Below are positions 10,336 to 22,000 of a stretch of DNA of 64,000 nucleotides, in pieces (within the stretch, counting starts at the first letter, position 1; each line of letters begins with the position of its first letter). The position numbers and the translations under genes are program-made. The DNA comes from Symbiodinium natans. Its lineage: Eukaryota; Sar; Dinophyceae; Suessiales; Symbiodiniaceae. The notes beneath the pieces were generated by a model that saw only the letters and a list, made by a program, of their open reading frames with translations, was not told where the DNA came from and did no database searches. The stretch lies in contig CAJNDS010002064.1 in assembly GCA_905221605.1 (NCBI GenBank), positions 117,501-181,500 of the forward strand. Direction: 5' to 3'.

Positions 10336-13024
10336 TTACAGGAATTGACTCTCATTTTCGGAGTCCGCCTGCAGCAGCTCAGAGAGAAAGCTCTGGAAGA
10401 GGGGCACCATCACAGGCTGCTCGGAGCAGCACGAAGCCCTGACCTGGGCAATTAGGGGGTTTAGGGTTTAGGGTTTAGGGTTTAGGGTTTAGGGTTTAGG
10501 GTTTAGGGACTCAGGGACTCAGGGACTCTCTGCGCGAATCCGGCAGCCCCCGAACTAGCTTCATGCAGAAGTTGCAGTCAGAACTTAGTCAACACACAAG
10601 CTGAACGGCCCCAGCTGTGAGCCCAAGGCATAAACAGGACCGTTCAAGTATCCCACCCGGGGCGCCCCCCCACCAAAGAAAAAATGATCATTCAACTCAA
10701 GCCCTGCTTCGAGGCGCGAGGGTGTAATGAGGGCCACCCCCGCTACGAACCGCACATGAAAGCAAAATGAAAGCAACCCACCACACCTCAATGTCTGCCA
10801 AAGCAACTCCAGGACCTCCCTTCTGCAGGCTCAGCTCGCAGAAAACGGTAATCTTGTTGGTAGCGGTGCCTGGGCATCATGTGCCAACACGGAAGACAAG
10901 GGTTTGGGGGATGGCTTCGGGAGTCTTGGGGTCCAGAGCTTCCCACCAAAAAACACAACACACACGAACGCAGTCGTGGGCCGCGGACAGCTGACGTAGA
11001 GCGAGTCCGCCTCTTGCCCCTGTCGCCAAGATCACGCCACGATTTGCCGACTTTTATGGACCGATGCTTGGGCACCCACCCCTAAACCCTAAACCCTAAA
11101 CCCTAAACCCTAAACCGGTGGTCATGCCTGGGTCTTCACCACCACGTAGCAGTAGTACTGCTGCAGCCTGCCAGGGCAACGTGGCACATCTGTCACCCAC
11201 AGAAAGCTGGGCACTTCCCTGATGTTCTTAGGGTTTAGGGTTTAGGGTTTAGGGTTCAGGGTTCAGGGTTCAGGGTTTAGGGTTTAGGGCTTAGGGCTTA
11301 GGGCTTAGGGCTTAGGGCTTAGGGCTTTGGGCTTAGGGCTTCGGGGCTTAGGGCTTAGGGGAAGTCGGCTTAGGGCTTAGGGCTTGGGGCTTAGGGTAGG
11401 TTAGGGTGAGGGTTCAGGGCGTTTAGGCCTATCACGCCCAAGGCCTGGCAGCAACCATCTCTGGCGTCACCCGCTGCGCGAAGGCTCCCTGGCACATTGC
11501 CTGTCCAGAAAGCAAATGTCCTCTCACTCACGACTGAACCCACAGGTACAGTAAGGTACGGAAAGGTATGGAAACGTATGGAAAGGTACGGAAAGGTACG
11601 CAAGCAGAGCATCGTGCTAAAGACGCATCTGTGAAGGACCAGTTGTGATTGAATACACGAATATGCATGCACATGCTACTCTGCAGCTTGTCCGTGCGAA
11701 GGTTGTTTGTATGTGTACAAATACATACAAACACATACATACACATATACATACATACACAGAATTTGTGTTGATATGCATGTGTATATGTATTTATGTA
11801 TACTGGCATGATAGACCCAGTGCAGGCATGTCTGGCCTTTTGCACGGACTGGTTCTGCCAGACCCGCTGGAAGTCGTCTTTGGGAACCGGCCCGCTGTCC
11901 ATCAACACGGCAGATAAATCATAGGGGACCTCGTCTGAAGTCGGCTGATGGCATTGATGGCGATTGGCAAATCAAGGACTTCGCAGCTGCTCCCAAACTC
12001 GCAAGTGCAGCCGCGCTGCGTTGAAGTAGAAGATGTCGATGCTCGTCTTTATCGCCACCTTCAGGCCATCTTGCTAGACTGTGGAGAACTGCAGCATACC
12101 CCACCCCACACCCCCCCGCCCCACCCCCGACGTTCCAGCTTCCCCTCTCTGCTGGTCTCTTCGCTCTTAGACAATCGTCGAATCGTGTCCAAGGCACCTC
12201 CAAGTAAAGGGGCAGTGCTGGAGGTGTGCCTGCTGTCACGTTGCACTTGAACAGCTTCATTTGCTGCCGCCCGCCGCTTACACCAAGAGACATGCTTCAG
12301 CAATGAGCATTCCACTTCGCCCAATTGAGACCCTTCTGCCTTGCAGTTTGTTGGGAGCCAAAGGGAGCAGCGCTTTGGCCGTTCCGTTCGGTGCCACCTC
12401 CCAAGAAGGACAAAAGTTCATGGTAGCTCCAAGCCCAGTTGCACGAAGAAAAACAGAAAAAAAATCACCTGCTCCATCTGCAGTGGCCCGCTCGGAGGCG
12501 CCAGGCCAAAGGGGTTCTTGTTGAACTGCACTGCCTGCAAGGTCAACCATACAGCAACCATGATCACGTGCACACACCGCCAAGCCTAGATCTGAAAAGA
12601 CCCCAAACCCTAAACCCTAAATCCTAAACCCTAAACCCTAAACCCAAAACCCTAAACCCAAACAGGGCCAGCAGAAAAAGCATCCGTCCCTGATGCAAGA
12701 CCACCTCTCGAACTGCCTGCTTGTCTCCCACATGTTGCGACATAAGTCTACCCGGAATTACCCTGTCAGTCAGAGAGTTTTACCAATGACTCAGATAAGG
12801 GTGCGGGATGAAGAAACTCCAAGAAGCGTCGGGTCATGATCCAATGAGCAAGGCGAACATATGCAGCTTAGACACCCAGCCGCCCATCGGCTGAGGAGTA
12901 AAGTTTCCCACCTCACAGCAGGAAAGAGCGAAGATGCTTCGGAAGGACGCCCGGGTGTCAAGGCCCATGCCATAAGCTGCATGTTTATGGCACCACCCGT
13001 GCCACGAACAACAGCAGCAGCCAC
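10336..13024 (-). CDS. beta-adaptin, exon block 3 (appendage and stop)
   Basis: Exons 13024-12971 ([18 protein letters not shown]), 12911-12876 ([12 protein letters not shown]), 12534-12469 ([20 protein letters not shown]), 12397-12340 ([19 protein letters not shown]), 12229-12198 ([10 protein letters not shown]), 12073-12020 ([18 protein letters not shown]), 11929-11846 ([20 protein letters not shown]...), 11167-11128 ([13 protein letters not shown]), 10924-10787 and 10443-10336 ([13 protein letters not shown], stop TAA at 10338-10336). This is the bilobed appendage ('ear') that binds accessory proteins in known beta-adaptins. An exon is probably missing between 11846 and 11167. The linker between trunk and appendage, between 16169 and 13024, is also unresolved; proline/serine-rich minus-strand sequence at about 15340-15540 is a candidate. 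Confidence 0.9.
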
Positions 13025-16000
13025 CTGGCGACAAGGTCCAGAGCCACAGCACATAGAACCAAGAGGATAACGAGACTCTGCTTCTGAGCCAGCCGAGTGA
13101 ACTTTTGCGCGACTGTCAGCTTCGGTCTCTTCGGGCCCCAATCGTGCGATGCACGTCTGCATCTACTACTTGTCTGATCACAGTGACATGCCTTGCATGC
13201 CATCACACTTCTGTGGGCGACATTACGGCAACTGAGGCTGCTTCGCAACCTTGCAGTGCTCACAGAAACGTGACAACTTTCCATGCGGACATCCATTGCA
13301 TTGCTTGCAAAAGCGGCGCACCTTGCCATGTTGACAGCTCTTGCACTGCGCGCACGAATATTTGATCTTGCCATGCTCGCAAGCACTGCATTGCAGACAT
13401 GCCTGCTTCCTCTTGCCATGTGGACACGGGTTGCACTGGCGGCAGAAGCGCTTGACTCGTCCGTGAGGGCATCCGCTGCACTGCTTGCAATTGCTAGGCA
13501 AGAGGCCATGTGGGCAGCCAGTGCACTGCGGACAATGTGACATGCGTTTACCATGAGGGCAGGGTCTGCATGTCTTGCAGAATCGTGGCAGCTTTCCATG
13601 CGGGCAGCCGTTGCATCGGAGGCAGGTATACTTTCCAGCGCCATGTGGGCACAGGTTGCACTGTGCGCAGTGCTCCCGCACCTTGCCATGGCCGCAGTTC
13701 TTGCACTGCGGACAGTTCATGCGGAGGCGGCCATGGGGGCAGGGGCGGCAGAGCCGACACGCATACTTTAAGCGCCCATGTGGGCACCCTGAGCACTTCC
13801 GGCACAGCAGGCGCCGAGAGCCGTGCTCGCAGCTGCCTCTGCAGTGCTTGCAGGCATCGCGCAGCGTACCATGTTTGCAACCGGAGCATACTGCACAATG
13901 CCTGATAAACTTCCCATGTGGGCAATTTCTTCGGCACAGTTTGCAGCGAAATTTGAGATGACCATGTGGGCAGCCGTTGCATTTGGCACAGGCACGTTCC
14001 CGAAAGCCATGTCTGCATCGAGCAAGACCTTTCTGCTTCTTGTTCTTCTCCCCTCGACGCACCATAGCCAGGTGGGTCATGCGAGCCTTCTTGCTTGTTA
14101 CAAGCGGCGGTGCATCATCAGGCATCATCGGCAAACTGGAAGGGGCCACTCTGTGCGGGCAGGCTGCATATCTGATCCAACTGCCACGGGCATTGTCTAA
14201 CTGCGGTCTGCAGCTCAAACAAACCTTGAAGTGTGGGGACATCAGCCGCTCACCTCGCCGGATCTTCTTGTGCCTAGTGCGCTGCGCAAGACGCCCCCAG
14301 ACATCCTCAGGCTCGAAGGGAAGCACCGCGGAGTCTGCAAATGGATCTGGTTGGAACCCCGGGCCGAACCCGCCGAGCCCAGCGAACCCGCTTGACATGG
14401 CAACCTCGAAGAGCCAGTCGCTTGCTCTGTCTGTGACGATGTTGGCACGCCTCAGCAGGACTTGCGGTGGCACCATGCACTGCCTTTTAAGGTGCCTGTC
14501 CCAAGGGCCCCAAGGGCCCTCACTACACCAGGGCAACGTTAGCTCGAAGACCCAATCGCTTGCTCGATCAGTGATGACATTCGCCCGCCCCAGCAACACT
14601 TGTGGGGGGAGAAACTGTGGCTGAACCTTCCGTTTAGCTGCCTTGGCCATATCAGCGCTTTTCGGTGCAGCATCAAACCAGGAAAGCTCAAATTGCCGAT
14701 CACTCGCACAGTCTGTAACCACATTTGCACGTCGGCTCAGAATCTGCGGCGGCACAGTTACATGCGACGCCCGCGCGCACCTGTACCAAGGCGCACCAAG
14801 CCAGCCATCAAGATGGTTGTACCCTGCATCGCAGGCTGGCATGGCAAGGTCGCCGTGCGGCAGGAACGTTGCATCGACAGTGCTCCTACAGCCTGGTTTA
14901 AGTGAAGGGGGGTAGAAGGGAATCAGAGTTTCTACTGACCTCTGCATACCTAAACTACCAGAAACTCAACACATCCAGCTGCGAGGTAGCAAGTCTTCAG
15001 TGCAAACCTGAGGACTTCATGCTTGCTTTGTGCCACAGACTTCAGCAGCCAGGATCGAAAACAGACAAGTCAGTCAACAACTCGTGTCATCGCAAGATCA
15101 GTAGTTTATCAGTACTTCAAATACTCATCAACACAACCCCACAAGGCGCCCCTGAGAGCCGGACTCGAAGCCCACGCTTTCCACCTTCGCCGGCAGTCTG
15201 CTCTGACAGCACTTGCGCCAGAGGACGCAGCGGAGGAGGCGGGCCTGGCGTCGGTCGTGGGGAGTGCTCTGAGCATTCCGAGCCTATGGGCAGGGATATG
15301 CAGGGGGTCCTGAGACGTTTTCTGAACTTGCTCTGAAACCGGCAGTGGACGCCTGTGCCCGCGCCCCCGGGAGCGCTAGAGGCACCCCGCTTGTCCCGGC
15401 CATCGGTGGAGGCCCCACTGCTGGAGCTCGCGCTGCTGTCCTGGACAAGGCCCATTCAATGCGTCGCGCGGGTGTCGCGGGTTGCTGAGGCGCGGGTTGC
15501 TGAGGCTTGGGATTTGAGGGACGCCTCGAATTTGTGCGACCAACCACTGTCAGATATCAGCCCACTGAGCTGAGGTACATGAGCTCACACGGCATCAACC
15601 CTTTGGTGCCTCGCTTGCCTCGCCGCCGGATTCTTCCTCATACCTGAGCAATGAAGAAAGCCGTCATCTCTTGGCGTGATCCACACTCCACCATGCCTTC
15701 CCGTTTGCTGGATCTCCTGCTCGACACGCTCGATGGTTTCGGAGTAGTCCTGCGCCGGAAGGCCAGCGTGGCGACTCCGGGCCGCGAACAGCCAAAGCAA
15801 GTCACAACAGCTGCCACAAGCCTCGAACTCATCGTTCTCTTCTACATGCCGGGCTCCCCGGTTGTTGTCGCAGAAAGCCTCAGGGACCTCGCAATCGTGG
15901 ACCAGGCTACAGGCCCCTTGATTGAAACCATGCCGGAAGACCGTAACTACACCACGACCACGCAAAACTCACAAGTACAGAAGCATGTGGCTTCGGCAGC

Positions 16001-19000
16001 CAGCAAAAAAGTCTGTGGACTTCCACACTTTGGGAGCCCAGACACCACAGCCTACACTGCTCAAGGTTTAGGGTTTAGGGTTTAGGGTTTAGGATTTCGG
16101 GTTTAGGGTTTCGGGTTTACGGCAGCATGAACCTTGGGCAAAAGGCTCAAGATAGATGTGTCGGGTGCCTGGTGGTAAACCGATGCCAGCGTGGAGATGT
16201 TGGCAATGAGGCGATCCAGCACGCGCGGCTGCAGGGCCTGTGTGGGAGGTGCAAAACCGCCACACGGTCAAGCAGTCGAAGCAAGTCGAGACGATGCTAT
16301 TGATGCTATTGAAGCTATTGAAGCTATATAGGAAAGAACGTTCTGAGAGTTGGGCGAACGAGTTCTCACTGATGGTTGGTCGCTCGCTGAGGACAACCTT
16401 GCAGCGAACAACGCACACGTCTCTACAACTTCGGCCATGCTGCCATAGACATCTGATTGTCTTGCGGGAGGCTCACAAAGCAGGGCAGAGAAGCCCAAGC
16501 AGAACTGAATCGAATCCAACACAAGCACCTGCCGCGCCTGCTTAGCAAGCTGCGGGCTGTTGCTCAGGAGCCTCGCGCGGAGTGGAATGAATCATTGAAC
16601 TCCCGCAAACATCTCGTCTACTCTGCCGAGACAGACGGGCTTAGTTGCCCAGTATCCTAGGGGAGGGAATATAATACCCCAAAAGGGTAACAGCCACCCA
16701 CTCCATTACGAAGAGGTCCTCCAATACATCCACCCACGGTCTCGTAGGTCCGGATTCGTGCTTTCGTCCGTGCACAGCTTCAGCACACGGCCCACCAGCT
16801 CGCGAGAGTCCTTTTGCTGTTTCTTGGGGTTTAGGGTTTCGGGTTTAGGGTTTAGGGTTTAGGGTTTAGGGTTTAGGGTTTAGGGTACGCAAAAATTAGC
16901 AACTATTTCCAAGTACCCCTAAGCCTTCCCGTGGATGCCAAGCACACGTGAGAGAAATGCAGGGGAGCTCGAGTTTTCAAATGCGTGCTAGAGGCCTTGA
17001 TGCTTGATGCTTGCCATGCATGAGCCTTCTTGACATGCATGTCGCATTTGTTGAACGTGCCTGGGGGGTCTTGACAAACTTCTTCACCGTCGCAGTCAGG
17101 ATTTGTTGTTGGACGGTGGAGGGCTCCTCTGGCACAGAAGTGCACAGTGTGCTGAGCAAAGGCTGTTACTCGTAGTCCTCATGAAACGTCTCGAGGAAGG
17201 TTTCCAGGAGGTCTCCACTGTTGTCTATCCTGACAATTTAAGGGACCCCTGGAATTATGCAGTGGCATGTCGGGGGTCTTCTTCGGGAAATGGGCTCTTA
17301 AACATGGTATGTACAAGGGCCAGCAGCGGATTCAGAAGCTGAAGACGCGCGGATTCGGAAACTTCGGGCCACGTGATTCGGGAAACTGGAGAATGCGGAT
17401 TCGGTTTCTGAAATCGCGCGTCGCTCTACACATAAGTGCTCTGCAGAGGGATCCCTCCTAGCAGCCCTTCGCACTGAAAACAATGCCTAAAGGCCCCGAC
17501 GGTCCCTCAACCCTCACCACCATCTCCGCGCCTTTCTGCATACTCCCCGACGATCCAGATCATGGATGCCTTCGCATCGGGCTCATCGAGGCTGTCCAGG
17601 TTTTGGCACAGCTCTGAGATGATCATCTCGTACCTGAGGCATGCGAATATGTTGCCATTGAACTATGGCTCTTGCACCTCAGAAAAAGTCGGCCCCAACT
17701 TTGCGGGAGCTGCTGGCCAGGATATTTCCTGAAGATGTCCCGGATGACGACCACGGCCTCCTGAACCACATAGTTGACCTGGGAATCATACACAGCGATC
17801 CTGAACATGCTGCTCCCCCAAACATGAGAGGACACAAGAGGGCCACACTGCCACGTTTTCCGGGGCACAAGCCCGAGTCTTGATGAGCTCCAGGAGGCAG
17901 TTCACACACTGCTCGGCGGAGCGCTCCAGCTTGATGGCAGCCTCTGAAACACGCGGACTCAGGGCTTGCGGTTTTAGGGGGAGAGCTCAGGGTGTGGTGT
18001 AGGGTATAGGGCTTAGGGTTCAGAGTCGACGTCCAGATATTAGGGTTCAGGGTTTAGTCACGTTTCGTCAAGTTTAGTCCCTCAGGCCGGCACCTGGCCA
18101 ATTGCACGAACCGACTGACGGACGACCTCGATGTCCACCTGTCAGGGGCACCTCCCCTCGAGCCAGGTTGCGCCGAAGACCCTAAACCCTAAACGAACCT
18201 CCGAGGCGTACTCCACGAACTCGGAGAGAACAGAGTCGATGTTTCGGTCGGAGGCCAGCTGAACCTGCCGCCCCCGGCAAGATGTCAGCGCGCGCACCGC
18301 AGCATCCTAGCGTGTCCTTATTGAATTGGGCCGCGAAGGCGAGGTTAGAACTTGGGCCGCTGCCATGACGGCAATCTTCTCAAGTTTCACGTACAGTGGG
18401 TCGTTGTACTTGCAGACGAACATACGCACATCCGTCTGCAGAATGTTCGGCTGCTTCTGGGCAATGAGGTTGATGTTGCGCATCACCACCTGGGTCAGCA
18501 AAACAACCACGACGTACGACTTAGCAAACTCGCGTACATATATGTATATGTATGTATGTTATAGATTTATGTATGTATTTCGGTTCTGTTGTGTATCTAT
18601 GTATTCGTCTACTAATTCTCAATACTTAGGTTTACTACCTTTTTTGTGACAGCAAGGCCAGGCCGCATACTGAATCTCCGGCTCCGCGGACAGCATCGTC
18701 ACCAAGGGGGCCGTCATTCGCTTGCAGAGGGTGCGCACCTCGCGGCTTCGTAGTGGCAGGGGCAGCTAGAAGCTGTTGGGTTCCTGAGCCCTAAACCCTA
18801 AGCCCTAAACCCAAAGCCCTAGGGGAGAGGATTAGGGGGACCCTTGGGGATATAGACCCTCTGAATGAGGTCCCTGTTTAAGAGCCAGAAGAGGGTTAAG
18901 AAGGGGTTCCCTTTTAAGGGTCCCCCTTATCCTACCGGAAAAGCCCTAGACCCTAAACATGCCTTAAAGGTCATAAGGGTGGGCGGCTCCGGTGCCAAAG

Positions 19001-22000
19001 GCTCTGAAGTCGGGTCGCCAAGTCATTGCTGGACAGGCGGTCCATGAACTTCATGATCACCTTCACAGCCTTGGCTGCAGCTTTGCAGGCAACAGCAGGG
19101 TTTAGGGTTTAGGGTTTAGAGTTTAGGGTTTAGGGTTTAGGGTTTAGGGTTTAGGGTTTAGGGTTTAGGGCTCAGGGTTGCATGGTTGCAGGCAAGTTGC
19201 CGACAAAAGCACCTGTTGGTGCGATGGAGACTTAATTTGTTGCAAAAGTCTGTGCCCTCTGCCGGAGTTGCCAGGGACAAAGCGTCAACTGAGCCGATGG
19301 CGGCGCTATTGCCATGGGTGAGTCGAGCTATGACACCTGCAGCCGCCAAGAACGACCCTATGCCCCCTAAACCCTGCACCCTTATACCCTAGACCCCTAA
19401 CCCCTAAACCCCATACCCTAAAACCCTAAACCCCAAAACCCCAAAACCCTAAACCCCAAAAACCCTAAACCCTAAACCCCGAAAACCCTAAACCCTAAAC
19501 CCCAAAGGCGTTTTCTTTCAAGGTTCAGGTAGTTTCCCTCCGCGGTCCCTGGCCTTGTTGCAAAACCCTGGTGTGGCACTATAATTGCCCACGACATCAC
19601 TGCTCCGTTGGTTTTTCCATCGTTGAGCCCAATATCTGGCTTGGCTCTGCCCTCCACTGATCTGGTTCGCCCTGGTGTTGCTGGCATCCAAGCTTTCCTC
19701 GACCCGCTCTTCACTTTCACTCTGGTAGTGTCAGTGCATGTGCGGTGGAATCGTCGCTGGACGTTTTTTCACGTTATCCTGTGGCCTTATCACCTTTTTC
19801 TGGCTGGTGATTTTTGGTGGGTGGTACAACGGCGACTACCTCATCAATTTCGAAGAGAAGGGAATCCTCTTCTCACAGAAGGGCCAGAAGATCGAGAACA
19901 AGAGCTCGAACAACTCTGCGGTGTGCGATTTCTGGTCTGATTTCGCCCTCGGATCAGAGAGTGCAACTGGCGCAAAGACAGTTGCAACACCACCATTCGA
20001 GATCGACGCTTCCTTGGCTGGTTCAAAGGCTGAGAGAAGGCGAGATGAATCAACCGTGGCAGTGCGAATGTGGCAGAAAGAACAAGGCCAACGCATGGTA
20101 CTGCGGAGATTGCGGGTCTCCCTGGCAATCGTATGGTGGATCGGACAGACAGCAGAAGCAGGAGAAGGCCCCCTGGCAGCGAGAGGCAGACAGGTGGTCG
20201 CAATCTCCACGGAGGAGGGTCTCGCCGCGGAGAAGGAAGCCACCGGATGGTGGAGCCAAAGGCAAGCCCAAAGGCGAAGGCAAAGGCTCTCAGCAGAAAG
20301 GGAAGGCAACTACGCTGGCACCGGATATTGCAGCTTTGCCGCCTCCGCCGACATCCACGACTGTTGTACTGCCGAAGGCCCCAGGAACGGGGCCGAGCCA
20401 GCAGGCACCCGAAGGAGACAAAAAGCTGCTGGCAGCACTGGTTGCCCATATGGAGCATTCGGAAGAGACACCGATAGAGCTGGCGACGATGATCAGCCAT
20501 TATCGGGAGGAGAACCATCGAGTTCAGGGGAAGACCCTGCACCGGTTGGTGTCGCAACAGACGGAGGCAAAGAGTGCTCTGGAGAAGGCCAGAGCCGATC
20601 GGCAGGCCTACGATTCGGCGTGGGCACAGTATGTGGCCAACCTCGCGACGCTGTTTCAGAAGCAACTGGAAGAACGGCAGAAAGTGATCTCGCAGCTCGA
20701 AGAAGCCGAGTCCTCATGGGAGACCAAACTTCAGGATGCCTCAGCATTGCTATCTCGGACGGCAGGAGCTGGCAATACGAAAGACGAAGTGGTCGATGTG
20801 GAGGAGGAGGTCGATGCTGCCGCAGCTACAGATGCTGCCTCGGATGTGCGGAAAGAGCAACGTGCATCCCAGATGCAAGAGATCGAAAGGACGAATCTTG
20901 GTATCTTGCAGGCCCTCAACACGGCGAAGGACACGGCGCTGGAAGGAGTGGCCAGAGATGTTTCCAGATCGCCACGACGGAAACAAAAGGACACGGAGCA
21001 GGAGCATGTGGACGAAGTTCCACCAAAGATGACCAAGACAGCGCCACTGGCCAAGACAGCGCCACCTTTGGGCCCTGGCTAAGCCTGCGAACGAGCCTCA
21101 CGGGACCTCGCAGGCATATTCCGCACACCTTAGGTGGTTGCGAAGAGGAGGTGAGACCTACCTGGCACAGCGTCATGAACGAGCCGGACTATGTCTCCCC
21201 CTTGTACGCTAACATCCTGGCTTGCTGCACCGAGAGTGACTTGCAACTCCCTGGAATGGATCCATTCTTTTCTTGTGATCCCAGAATCGAGGAAGAGAAG
21301 CTGACTTGGGGTGACCGTCATCCTCTTCGTCCCCTTGGACATGCTGTTGAAAGCCTTTCCAGCATACGATCTGAATCTGAGCCTGCATTCGAGCTGATGG
21401 ACAGTGCTTCGACTTGCAGTGATCACATTCAGGTCCAATGCCGAAGCAAGGTTTCAACACCATGCTCAAGGGTTGTACATTGTACAAAGTCTTGTCTGAA
21501 GAGTAGCAGTTCCAATCTCGGCAAAGCCGTTTCATTTGAAGGCCAGTTTCTGGATAGCGTTGCTTTGAGAGCTTGGTACTCCTGGAATCGGGCGTTGATT
21601 AGTTGTCTGGGTTCCTACAGACAAACTGCCGCCCTATGGCTCCACCGCCTGGAGCATGAGCACACTGCCTCCGCACAAACTGCCTTTCCTGGGGTTTTGA
21701 GGCACAGACACCCTGACCCGGCACCCTGCCTTTCCCTAAATAATAAGGGGTTTAGCAGCTACCCGGACCAGACTCACTGCCGAGGCCTTGTGAATTGTCC
21801 CCTCAGTCAAGACACCACTATGGGGACGCACAGCGCGGGCACAGGGGGCTCCTCAAGCTCCTCGTCATATGAGCATGTCACCACGATCGCGGGGGTGGGC
21901 AACATGCACGACAACTTGGTGTTGTTAACGCCTTTCGCCCTTGCAAGATCAGACAAGTTCATGGGGAAACATGCTGCTCAGGAAAGGTTCACACTGTTTG

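Noticed and set aside
10867-10881. TGA as selenocysteine or tryptophan codon in beta-adaptin
   Set aside because: The aligned family has no residue at that place, and removing the whole 15 nt restores the family sequence, which fits an insertion or tiny intron better than recoding.
13105-13961. Plus-strand ORFs opposite the CxHG repeats (Ala/Leu-rich)
   Set aside because: They are antisense shadows of the 45-bp repeat. Only the minus frame conserves Cys, His and Gly codons.
19738-21174. The first 479 codons of the 3782-codon open frame, as part of the LINE ORF2 protein
   Set aside because: They overlap ORF1, whose zinc ribbon and coiled coil make it clearly coding in the other frame. The overlapping frame has no motif. 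I start ORF2 at the ATG at 21175 and record the overlap as a finding.
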